From Albidovulum litorale (GTDB taxonomy: Bacteria; Pseudomonadota; Alphaproteobacteria; Rhodobacterales; Rhodobacteraceae), in assembly GCF_025751495.1 (NCBI RefSeq), contig NZ_JAOWKZ010000005.1, positions 1 through 64,000 on the forward strand: DNA of 64,000 nt, written 5' to 3'. Below the pieces are notes generated by a model. The model was not told the origin of the DNA, searched no databases, and saw nothing but the letters and a program-made list of their open reading frames with translations. Shown here one piece after another: positions 1-7,574 of this stretch. The first letter of the stretch is position 1. Each line of letters begins with the position of its first letter. The position numbers and the translations under genes were made by a program.

Positions 1-273
1 GCTTTGGAAAGCTGGCGCCCTGAAAACTACGCTTTCAGTTTCAACCCGGACGAGGTCGGCGCACCATTCTCTGCCCCATCGCTGATACTCGGGGGCAAGC
101 AAGATACTATTGCTGGATATCGTGACGCGTGGATGTCTGTTGAGCGTTTTCCCAGAGCGACGTTCGCCGTGCTCGATGGCTGTGGACACTTCATCGCTCC
201 AGCCAAAAGAGATTTATTCCGATCGCTGATCATCGACTGGCTGGACCGCATGGAGCTTGACAGCGTCGAGTAG
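1..273 (+). CDS. Alpha/beta hydrolase, C-terminal fragment (cut by window start)
   Basis: The reading frame is open from the window edge and ends at TAG 271-273, giving about 90 C-terminal residues. The pattern of a buried strand (SLILGGKQDT) followed by an Asp-containing turn and then GCGHFIAPAKRD matches the Asp and His ends of the alpha/beta hydrolase catalytic triad, with the His in CGHF. The nucleophile lies outside the window, so the substrate cannot be guessed. It is followed by an insertion-sequence-rich gap, so it is probably the last gene of its unit. Confidence 0.6.
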   Translation, partial: ALESWRPENYAFSFNPDEVGAPFSAPSLILGGKQDTIAGYRDAWMSVERFPRATFAVLDGCGHFIAPAKRDLFRSLIIDWLDRMELDSVE

Positions 274-364
274 CGTCCGCTCCGGGCTCAAAGCCGACCT
301 TGGAAAAAAGAGAAAGCGAAACCTCCCCGGCGAAGACCACGAAGGTCCCCGCCGAGGAAAAGTG

Positions 365-541
365 TCATAGCCTGCCCGTGAGCAGGTAGTCGGCCAGCAC
401 CTGCCGGTAGTGGGTCGCATCCCTAAAACCCTGCACTTGAGCCGCTTGGTCTTCTGCCTGCTTCCGGCTCATGCCAGCTTCGTACTGCAAGATGGCCGCG
501 CGCTCTTCGAAGGCGTCGATATCGGGAACCGGTGTGGCCAT
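365..541 (-). CDS. Small hypothetical protein, 58 aa
   Basis: A 58-codon minus-strand frame runs from ATG (541-539) to TGA (367-365). The product is acidic and helical and begins MATPVPDIDAFEERAAI. Its start overlaps by one base the stop of a gene fragment upstream (TGATG), the usual sign of translational coupling in an operon. It resembles small unnamed proteins that I associate with integrative elements of Rhodobacteraceae, but I cannot name a family. Support comes from the coupling and composition, not from a recognised domain. Confidence 0.5.
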   Translation of the reverse strand: MATPVPDIDAFEERAAILQYEAGMSRKQAEDQAAQVQGFRDATHYRQVLADYLLTGRL

Positions 542-615
542 CAGAGCCCCTCCGGCACCGGGATCGCGTCTACGATTGCCCGTTTCTGCTCGTCGGAGAT
601 ACCCGTCCGACCATG
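541..615 (-). pseudogene. 3' stump of an unknown gene, cut off at the IS110 remnant
   Basis: Immediately upstream of the 58-aa gene the minus strand is open for about 25 codons and ends in ...AIVDAIPVPEGL and TGA 543-541. It reads as a sensible C-terminus (helix with GISDEQKRAIVDAI) but has no start, because IS110-type transposase sequence begins near 610. I infer that the insertion removed the rest of the gene. No function can be assigned. Confidence 0.35.
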
Positions 616-1320
616 CGCTTTGTCGCGATTAAGACGGTTGAGCAACAAGCCTTGCTGTCCCTTCATCGTGCTCGCGATCTCTTGGTCAGGCAACGGACGC
701 AGCTCGTCAACGGCCTTCGAGGACTGGTCGCCGAGTTCGGTATTTGCATTCCAAGAGGCCTGGCTCGTGTGATTGGTTTTGCTGAAGACATCACCCTCGG
801 CGAAGTTCTCGACCTACCTGATATTGCCAACGAGGTGATCCGCAACCTGTCTGAACAGCTCATGGCCCTCCACAATAGAATCCGTTGGTATGAAGAGCGT
901 TTGAAGTAGGTCGCCAAGGAAGACGAACGGGTGCGGTTGTTGCGAACCATCCCTGGCGTTGGGGCGGTAACAGCCTCTGCCATCATCGCCAGCATTGGAG
1001 ACGGGCACCAGTTCAGAAATGGCCGGGAGTTTGCTGCTTGGCTTGGCTTGACGCCTGCGAACAAATCCAGCGGTGGAAAAGAGAAGCTGGGACGGATCAC
1101 CAAGATGGGCGATCAATACTTAAGATCATTGCTTGTCGTCGGGATGACATCGCTGGTCAGGCAAACCCGATCACATCCGGAGCGCGCCAGCAAATGGCTG
1201 ACGTCACTACTCGAACGCAAACCTGCCCGCCTGGCTACAGTCGCTATGGCGAACAAGACAGCTCGGATCGTCTGGGCCGTTCTAACCCGAAACGCACCCT
1301 ACAACCCACATATGGCCTGA
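610..1320 (+). pseudogene. IS110-family transposase remnant (N-terminus lost, in-frame stop)
   Basis: From about 613 the frame encodes the middle and C-terminal parts of an IS110/IS1111-type transposase: the RFVAIKTVEQQ and RQRTQLVNGLRG stretch, then LRTIPGVGAVTAS and GREFAAWLGLTPANKSSGGK, the Transposase_20 region. The N-terminal DEDD catalytic part, about half of a usual protein of some 340 residues, is absent. TAG at 907-909 interrupts the frame between RLK and VAKEDERV, probably CAG to TAG. Sequence to about 1,560 looks like the 3' non-coding tail of the element. It cannot make an active transposase. Confidence 0.85.
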
Positions 1321-1950
1321 GGAGAAAGAACCACGAGTTAGCAAGACCTGCGAAATGATGGTGCATCAGTCAGCCGCCAAAACCAGGACACCCCGTCGAA
1401 GGTCCCGGGCGTTACAGCCCGCAAAGCCGTAAAGGACTTGGTTTGCGGAACCCATCAGGGCCAGCGGTCAAAACCGCGCAAACAGGCCGGACACACGACT
1501 GCTTCTGACAAATGCACGAAATCAACTCAAAAAGGGCTTGCTATGCAGGAGCCATCCACACACGACTTTCGCCGCAGGCGCGATATGATTAGGCGCCGTC
1601 GACGAAACCGGACATTCACACGAGTACCTCGCACTTCCGCCTCCGAACCGACGAGTTGGCGGCAAAGCGAAACTTCGCCGCAGTTGCGAAGGCTCCACTA
1701 GGCGCTGGCAAAAGCGGACGTCCAACGGCCCACCTGTTTTCGCTTGCGAGTCCAACATGGCGGGCAGAATGTGGCTTTCTCCGCAGGTGCAAAGTCGCCG
1801 TGAGGGATTTCGAAAGCCGAAAGCGGGCGTTCCGAAAACGGCGGGGTTCAGTCTTTTTGCCATCGCAGCAGGAAAACGCCCTTCAGTCGCCGATCGCTTA
1901 GACTGGCGAACCTTCTCCTGAAGACCGGGGTGGCAAGTCCTGCACTTGTA
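1321..1950. other. Gene-free stretch: IS110 tail and mosaic intergenic sequence
   Basis: No convincing coding frame is seen. The first about 240 bases look like the 3' tail of the IS110 element. From about 1,600 to 1,900 the sequence is rich in short GC-balanced words around gcgaaacttcgc, gcaaaagcggacgtcc and gaaagcgggcgttcc. This style returns at 42,840-43,003, and I take it to be a dispersed non-coding repeat of this lineage. The left end of the ABC importer operon lies beyond it. Confidence 0.4.
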
Positions 1951-3465
1951 TCAAGCGGCCCTATCGGAACCGCCTATTCCCGATATGGCTTGGATCAGGT
2001 TGTCCTCAGTCACCTCTTCTGCGGTAAAGGTCCGTGTGATCTGACCGGAATACATGGCGATGATGCGATCACTGACATGCAGCACCTCAGGCATTTCAGA
2101 CGAGATGACGATCACCGCGTAGCCTTGCGCTGCGAGGTCGCGGATCAGGTTGTGGATCTCGGACTTGGAGCCTACGTCGATGCCGCGGGTCGGTTCGTCC
2201 ACGATCAATACGTTGGGGTGCATCGACAGCCATTTGCCGATGACGATCTTCTGCTGATTGCCGCCCGAGAGGTTGCCCACGATCTGTTTCCAACCCGGTG
2301 TACGGATGTCGAGCTTGTCGCGATACTGGTCGAAGATGGCGATTTCCGAACCTTCGGCGACGAAGGGACCGGCCTTGAGGTCATCGACCTGGGGCAGGGT
2401 CATGTTGTCCCGGCAGTTCATGCCCAACACCAGCCCCTGGCCCTTGCGATCCTCCGGCACCAGCGAAATGCCTTTTGCGATCGCGTCGGCGGGCGAATGG
2501 ATGCGAACCTCCTCGCCGTTTAAGAGGATTGTCCCGGCACTCGGGTCTCTCAGGCCGAACAGAGTTTCGGCGATCTCGGTCCGTCCGGCACCGACCAGCC
2601 CGTAGAAGCCGACAACCTCACCGCTGCGGACCTCAAAACTAACATCCCGGAAGAGCTCGCCGCAGGAGAGATCGCGCACTTCGAGTGCCACCCGGCCCAG
2701 TTCGTGGTGTCTGACATTGCGCGACAGGTCGAGCTTGCGCCCGATCATCAGCTGAGTGACCTCTTCTTCGTTGGTCTCGGCGGTCTTGAGCGTGCCACGG
2801 TACTGGCCGTCACGCAGCACGCTGATCCGGTCGGTGATCTTGAAGATCTCTTCCATCCGATGGGAGATATAGATGATCCCGACGCCCGCCTTTTGTAGAT
2901 CGGCAATTACGTCGAACAGCACCACCTTTTCGGCATCTGTGAGCGAGGCGGTGGGTTCGTCGAAGATCACCGCCTTTGAATCGACGGTGAGGGCGCGGGC
3001 GATCTCAACCATCTGCTGGTTGGCGATGGACAAATCGCCGACACGCGTCTTGGCGTCAAAACCGACCTTCAGCCTGGCGAGGATCTCGTTGGTCTGTGCC
3101 TCCAGCTTCGTCCAGTCAACTAAACCGAAGCGCTTGCGTGGCAATTCGCCCAGATAGATGTTCTCCGCCACGGACAATTCCTCGGCGAGGCTGAGTTCCT
3201 GGTGGATGAAGACGATCCCCTTGGCCTTGGCTTCGAGAGGCGAGGTCATTACGGCGGGCATCTTGTTGACGATGATCCGCCCATCATCGGGCTGATAGAT
3301 ACCACCGAGAACCTTCATGAGGGTGGACTTGCCAGCGCCGTTTTCGCCCATGAGAGCGTGGACTTCGCCAGGCAGGACGCTGAATGACACGCCGTCAAGC
3401 GCACGAACGCCAGGGAAGGTCTTGACGATGCCTTCGAGGCGCAGGGCAGGGATCTGTTCCGTCAT
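1951..3465 (-). CDS. Sugar ABC importer, double ATP-binding protein (RbsA/XylG type)
   Basis: This 504-residue protein has two ABC modules in tandem, as usual for ribose/xylose-type importers. Module 1 has Walker A GENGAGKST and the region ending FDEPTAS. Module 2 has the degenerate loop GLVGAGRTE and a canonical LSGGNQQK signature with VDEPTRGID. I start it at ATG 3465-3463 (MTEQIPALRL), preceded by AAGGAGG. The ATG overlaps the upstream permease stop as ATGA. An open frame continues upstream but would overlap the permease. It energises uptake through the two permeases just upstream and is the last gene of the leftward unit. Confidence 0.95.
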   Translation of the reverse strand: MTEQIPALRLEGIVKTFPGVRALDGVSFSVLPGEVHALMGENGAGKSTLMKVLGGIYQPDDGRIIVNKMPAVMTSPLEAKAKGIVFIHQELSLAEELSVAENIYLGELPRKRFGLVDWTKLEAQTNEILARLKVGFDAKTRVGDLSIANQQMVEIARALTVDSKAVIFDEPTASLTDAEKVVLFDVIADLQKAGVGIIYISHRMEEIFKITDRISVLRDGQYRGTLKTAETNEEEVTQLMIGRKLDLSRNVRHHELGRVALEVRDLSCGELFRDVSFEVRSGEVVGFYGLVGAGRTEIAETLFGLRDPSAGTILLNGEEVRIHSPADAIAKGISLVPEDRKGQGLVLGMNCRDNMTLPQVDDLKAGPFVAEGSEIAIFDQYRDKLDIRTPGWKQIVGNLSGGNQQKIVIGKWLSMHPNVLIVDEPTRGIDVGSKSEIHNLIRDLAAQGYAVIVISSEMPEVLHVSDRIIAMYSGQITRTFTAEEVTEDNLIQAISGIGGSDRAA

Positions 3466-4463
3466 ATCTTCAACTCCTCCTTGCCCTTGATGTTCAGTTG
3501 CCGGTCGAGGAACAGAACCGCGATCAGGATCAGGCCAATCACGAGGTTTACCGTCTCTGTATCCGCGCCGATATGGGCCAGACCCTTGCGCAGAAGTTGG
3601 ATTGCCAGGACGCCGCCGAACGTAGACAGGATTGACCCTGCGCCGCCGGTCAACTTTGTGCCGCCGAGGACTACCGCAGTGATAACCCAAAGCTCATAAA
3701 GTGAGCCGTCATTCGGGTTGACGGAGCCCGACTCCGAATAAAACACGACCGCCGACAGCGCCGCCAGAAAGCCGATGATCATAAAATTGATCATCATGTG
3801 CGGTCCAACCCGGATACCGGCATTGACCGCCGCTTCACGGTTATCACCGATGGCATAGGCGTTACGGCCATGTACCGTGCGGTTCATCAGGAACGAGATC
3901 GCCGCCGTGACCACGAGCAGGAACCATGTCGCGGTGTGCAATCCAAGGAACTGCGCCTCGGCGAAATCCACGAGCGTCCAGTTGAGGTGGCTCGTCGGTT
4001 GTTCGCCGTTATACATGAAGACCAGACCGCGATAGCCGAGCATAGAGCCCAGCGTCACGATGAAGGCGTCGACCCCCGTCTTCCAGACGATGAGTCCGTT
4101 CAGTGCCCCCAGCACGACCCCGGTCAGGAGTGCGAGCGCCCAGGAGACAGGGATCACCCAATCCCCGAGACTGCCGAAGATCGGCCAGGTCAGGCTGTCG
4201 AGCAGGACGATTGCGCTGATCGCGTAAGTGGCACCGACCGAAAGGTCGATGTTGCCGTTGATCATTATGATCGTCATACCCATGGCGATGATGCCGATCG
4301 GAGCGGACTGCTTGAATAGAAGCAGCATGTTGTCGACATCCATGAAGGCCTTGTCACTCAGCGACAGGAACTCTCCCGCCACGGTGAAAAAGATCAGTTC
4401 AAGCAGGATGAAGCCCCAGATGGCACCACGCTTGAGGAAGGAGCTGAGCGTTCCCGGTTGCAT
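3462..4463 (-). CDS. Sugar ABC importer permease (RbsC-like), second subunit
   Basis: The protein has 333 residues with about nine hydrophobic segments. It carries the BPD_transp_2 hallmarks: MGMTIIMINGNIDLSVG in the first third and VVLGGTKLTGGAGS in the last. The start chosen is ATG 4463-4461 (MQPGTLSSFL) behind GGGAGGAAAG. A longer open frame upstream would run into the preceding permease gene. It forms the inner-membrane channel together with the other permease, and its stop overlaps the ATPase start. Its partner is a paralogue, so the importer probably uses a heterodimer. Confidence 0.93.
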   Translation of the reverse strand: MQPGTLSSFLKRGAIWGFILLELIFFTVAGEFLSLSDKAFMDVDNMLLLFKQSAPIGIIAMGMTIIMINGNIDLSVGATYAISAIVLLDSLTWPIFGSLGDWVIPVSWALALLTGVVLGALNGLIVWKTGVDAFIVTLGSMLGYRGLVFMYNGEQPTSHLNWTLVDFAEAQFLGLHTATWFLLVVTAAISFLMNRTVHGRNAYAIGDNREAAVNAGIRVGPHMMINFMIIGFLAALSAVVFYSESGSVNPNDGSLYELWVITAVVLGGTKLTGGAGSILSTFGGVLAIQLLRKGLAHIGADTETVNLVIGLILIAVLFLDRQLNIKGKEELKI

Positions 4464-4474
4464 GTCTTTCCTCC

Positions 4475-5503
4475 CTACGCGATCGGGGACCAGAGCTTGC
4501 CGCGCTTGGCTGCGATATCGAGCCACACAGCAAGGATTATTATGATCCAAGTCACCACATACTGGACATAGAATTGCAGGCCGACGAGCAGAAGGCCGTT
4601 CTGGATGAAGCCGAGGATAAGGACCCCAATCACCGTCTTGAAGATCGTCCCCGATCCGCCAAGCAGCGAGGCGCCTCCAAGGATGACCGCCGCGAGGACC
4701 TCAAGTTCAAGCCCTTGGCCCACGGTGTTCTGCGAGCCGAGACTGCGGCTGGCCTGAATAAGCCCGGCGGTCGCGACGCAGAAGGCCGAGATCAGGTAAC
4801 AGGAGAATACGACCCGCGCCCGGCGGATGCCCGAAAAGGTCGCCGCTGTGCCGTTGCCGCCCACGGCGTAGACCTTGCGTCCGAAGGGGGTCTTGGACAA
4901 CATCATGCCGAGGATCGCTGCCAAGAGCGCGAACAGCAGGATCGGCACCGGAATGCCGACGATATTGCCTTGGCCGAAAACCCCGAACCAGGTGTTGGCC
5001 TTGTCGGCGATGTCCATGTTCTGGCCGCCGGAGTACGTCAGCGTGAGGCCGTGGATCGCCGAAAGCATGCCCAGGGTCACGATCAGCGAATTGAGCTTTA
5101 GGTAGCCGACCAGAAAGCCAATGAACGCGCCGAGGCAGAGCGTCATGGCGAACATTGCCGGGATGGCCAGTGTCGGACCGATCTTGTCATGCAGGTCGAG
5201 CACCACAATGGTGGAAAATGACATCATCGAGCCCACCGAGAGGTCGAGATTGCCGCTGATCACCACGAAGGTCACGCCAAGCGCCATCACGCCGAGAATG
5301 GCAGAGGAGCGGATAACGCCCATGACGTTATCTGGATCGAGAAAGCGCTGGTTCGCCAGCGTGAAGCCGATCATGAACAGAGCGAAGGCCACCAATATTC
5401 CCTGACGGGCCAGAAAGCCTCCGATCCGTTGTTTCGTTGAGCCTGACATCCGATCCTCCCGCCGCTCTTGTGAGCGCCCTTCCGTGATTGCGTCTTGCGC
5501 CAT
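4475..5503 (-). CDS. Sugar ABC importer permease (RbsC-like), first subunit
   Basis: An inner-membrane BPD_transp_2 permease of about 342 residues. It shows LGVTFVVISGNLDLSVGS, the glycine-rich AVILGGASLLGGSG loop and a C-terminal hydrophobic helix. Two starts are possible. ATG 5503 (MAQDAITEG) has GAGGGGA upstream and a 25-base gap to the SDR gene. ATG 5449 (MSGSTKQRI) has a perfect GGGAGGA. I list the longer one because of the tight spacing, but the shorter is nearly as likely. It lies 11 bases upstream of the second permease. Confidence 0.92.
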   Translation of the reverse strand: MAQDAITEGRSQERREDRMSGSTKQRIGGFLARQGILVAFALFMIGFTLANQRFLDPDNVMGVIRSSAILGVMALGVTFVVISGNLDLSVGSMMSFSTIVVLDLHDKIGPTLAIPAMFAMTLCLGAFIGFLVGYLKLNSLIVTLGMLSAIHGLTLTYSGGQNMDIADKANTWFGVFGQGNIVGIPVPILLFALLAAILGMMLSKTPFGRKVYAVGGNGTAATFSGIRRARVVFSCYLISAFCVATAGLIQASRSLGSQNTVGQGLELEVLAAVILGGASLLGGSGTIFKTVIGVLILGFIQNGLLLVGLQFYVQYVVTWIIIILAVWLDIAAKRGKLWSPIA

Positions 5504-5528
5504 CGGTTCCCCTCGGCCTGTCACCGCG

Positions 5529-6326
5529 TCACACCAACGTCATGCCTCCGTCGATCATGACGATCTGGCCGGTCATGTAGTCGCTGTCCTTCGATGCCAG
5601 GAACGTCGTTGTCCCGGTGATATCCGCCGGTGTGGCAACGCGTCCTTTGAGAATCTCGGCCGAAAACTCCTCCATTGCCTGACCCGGCCTCTGGGCGGCG
5701 CCGATTTCCATGAGATCGCGGTCGACCTCTTCCCACATTTCGGTCGCCACGACGCCGGGTGCGAAGCCCGTCACCGTAATATCATGCTTCGCGAGGTCCC
5801 GCGCGCCGGATTGCGTCAGTGATACGACGCCCCATTTGCTGGCGCAGTAGGGTGCCACGTTGTCGAAACCCTGGCGGCTGGCGACCGAGGCGGTGTTGAC
5901 GATCTTGCCCGGGGTTTTCTGCCGGATGAACTGCTTGGCCGCCTCTTGCATGCCGATCAGGCAACCAAGGCCATTGATCCGCATGATGAAGTTCCAATTC
6001 TCCTCGGTCACGTCGAGGAAGTTCATCGGCTTGTTCACGCCGGCGTTGTTGAACTTCACGTCTAGCTTGCCGAACGCGGCCACCGTCTTGTCGATCATGG
6101 CGCGCACCTGGTCGCGGTTGGCCACATCGACGGCGGCCCAGATCACCTTGCCCCCGGCCTTGGCCGCACGTTCGGCATTGGCGGCAGCGACCTGCTCGAC
6201 CAAAGGTCCGTTTATATCAGCGAAGCAGACATCAGCCCCCTCGTCCAGAAGTGCCTCGCCGATGGCGCGGCCAATGCCCCGCGCCGCGCCGGTCACGATG
6301 CAGGAACGGTCCGAAACACGGCCCAT
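5529..6326 (-). CDS. SDR-family NAD(P)-dependent dehydrogenase (polyol or diol type)
   Basis: A 265-residue classical short-chain dehydrogenase. The cofactor motif TGAARGIG is at residues 12-19, NNAGV near 93, and the catalytic Tyr and Lys are in YCASK. The C-terminus DYMTGQIVMIDGGM is typical of the family. It is close to butanediol, sorbitol and acetoin dehydrogenase-like SDRs, but the exact substrate cannot be read from sequence. Its place between the importer's binding protein and permeases argues that it oxidises the imported compound. A second SDR (9,424-10,233) lies on the other side of the regulatory gap. Confidence 0.9.
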   Translation of the reverse strand: MGRVSDRSCIVTGAARGIGRAIGEALLDEGADVCFADINGPLVEQVAAANAERAAKAGGKVIWAAVDVANRDQVRAMIDKTVAAFGKLDVKFNNAGVNKPMNFLDVTEENWNFIMRINGLGCLIGMQEAAKQFIRQKTPGKIVNTASVASRQGFDNVAPYCASKWGVVSLTQSGARDLAKHDITVTGFAPGVVATEMWEEVDRDLMEIGAAQRPGQAMEEFSAEILKGRVATPADITGTTTFLASKDSDYMTGQIVMIDGGMTLV

Positions 6327-6363
6327 TTACGCCTCCCGGGTAATCTAAGTGATCTGGTCGGAG

Positions 6364-6390
6364 CCGGGCGCGGCGGTATTCCGCGCCCGG
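6364..6390 (-). promoter_or_regulatory. Intercistronic GC hairpin downstream of the binding-protein gene
   Basis: The ten-base arms CCGGGCGCGG and CCGCGCCCGG pair perfectly around a seven-base loop, 17 bases after the binding-protein stop and before the SDR gene. There is no T run on the minus strand. I infer a 3' mRNA-stabilising or partial-termination element that lets the binding protein be made in excess of the membrane parts, a common arrangement in such operons. Confidence 0.6.
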
Positions 6391-6406
6391 TTGCAAGCCT
6401 CGGGTC

Positions 6407-7357
6407 TCAGAAGACCGGCTTGGTGAAGTCGCCCATGTTGTCTTGGGTGATCTTCGGCGTGTCGAAGTAGTTCAGGAACGGCACGTCCTTGCCGTCTAGC
6501 ACGTCGATCGCGGTCTGCAGCGCGGCCTCGGCGTCGTCCACCGGAGACTGGTAGATCGAACCCCAGTATTCGCCGCGTTCCATGGCCTCGTAGCCGACCG
6601 CAAAGTTCGTCGCGCCCACAAAGATGATGCCTTCGCGGCCAGCCGCTTTGGCGGCGTTGAGCGCGCCGACGCCCATGTTGTCGTCGCCGGCATAGACTCC
6701 GTCGATGTCGTCATACTTCACGAGAAAGGCTTCCATCACCTTTTGCGACTTTTCGCGGTTCCAGTCGCCCGGTTGCGTTTCCATCAGCGTGACGTTCGGA
6801 CAAACTTCGGGCAGACGGTCCTCGAAGCCCTTGGCGCGCTCAATGGCGGTTGTGTAGCCCGGCTGGCCCGAAATCTGCACGATCTGGGCCTCATCCTGGA
6901 TACCCATTTCCGTGAACTTCTCGCACATGATCTCAGCCGAGCGGGCGCCCTGGGTGATGTTGTCCGGACCCGAGAACGAGGCCACGAAATCGAACCCCTG
7001 TTCGGCGATGTTCGAGTTAGTGACGATAACCGGGATACCAGCCTGCTGCGCCTTGCGCACGGCCGGGATGACGGCTTCGCCATTGGTCGGCCAGATGATG
7101 ATGGCATCGACTTCCTGCTGGATCAGGTCTTCCATCTGGGCGATCTGGCGAGCGACATCACCGCCGGCGTCAAGAACCACGGTTTCCACATTGGCATTGG
7201 CTTCGGCAGCCGCAATGAACGCTTTCTCGTACGTGGTCTGGTAGCTGTCGACGCCCACGTTGTTCTGTGTAATGCCGATCTTGTAGGTTTCGGCGGTCGC
7301 GGCACCGGACAGAGCAGCAGTGGCTACTGTCACGGCGAGAGCGGTACGAAGTTTCAT
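6407..7357 (-). CDS. Periplasmic sugar-binding protein of the ABC importer (RbsB-like)
   Basis: This 316-residue protein starts at ATG 7357-7355 behind GGGAGGAG and opens with a clear signal peptide (KLRTALAVTVATAALSGAATA, cleavage near residue 22). The mature part has the periplasmic binding protein type 4 pattern: YKIGITQNNVGVDSY at the start, DAIIIWPTNGEAVIP for the first hinge half, and YAGDDNMGVGALNAAKAAG for the second lobe. It delivers the substrate to the two permeases. As the first gene of the leftward unit, it directly faces the regulator gene across a 217-base gap. Confidence 0.93.
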   Translation of the reverse strand: MKLRTALAVTVATAALSGAATAETYKIGITQNNVGVDSYQTTYEKAFIAAAEANANVETVVLDAGGDVARQIAQMEDLIQQEVDAIIIWPTNGEAVIPAVRKAQQAGIPVIVTNSNIAEQGFDFVASFSGPDNITQGARSAEIMCEKFTEMGIQDEAQIVQISGQPGYTTAIERAKGFEDRLPEVCPNVTLMETQPGDWNREKSQKVMEAFLVKYDDIDGVYAGDDNMGVGALNAAKAAGREGIIFVGATNFAVGYEAMERGEYWGSIYQSPVDDAEAALQTAIDVLDGKDVPFLNYFDTPKITQDNMGDFTKPVF

Positions 7358-7574
7358 CAGGGTCTCCTCCCGGACTGTCTTTATCAAAATCTAATCCCCT
7401 CCTCCGATCGGGGAATCATCATCCGGAGTGCCGGACGACTGTGGCGACCTTGAGCGTTTTGCTCAGCTCAAAATGCAGCTAAAATATTCATTTTGGATAA
7501 AAAGAAATCCATATTGGATTTTTTTGCGATATTGTCGACCTTTCAATCTGAACATTCTCAAGGGGAGCGAAGTG
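7358..7574. promoter_or_regulatory. Divergent control region with palindromic and 20-bp-spaced repeats
   Basis: This 217-base gap must hold both promoters of the importer and catabolic units. It is markedly AT-rich from 7,480 to 7,560, unlike its surroundings. TTGGAT occurs at 7494-7499 and 7514-7519, exactly 20 bases (two helical turns) apart. The second copy is half of the palindrome ATCCA-TAT-TGGAT (7507-7519). A separate inverted repeat, TGAGC-gtttt-GCTCA, lies at 7452-7466. I infer these are operators for the adjacent regulator. No experiment is implied. Confidence 0.55.

Noticed and set aside
3466-3690. N-terminal extension of the sugar ATPase by about 75 codons
   Set aside because: The extra residues are Arg/Pro/Gly-rich and overlap the permease gene. 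The ATG at 3465 has a perfect ribosome site and an ATGA overlap with the permease stop.
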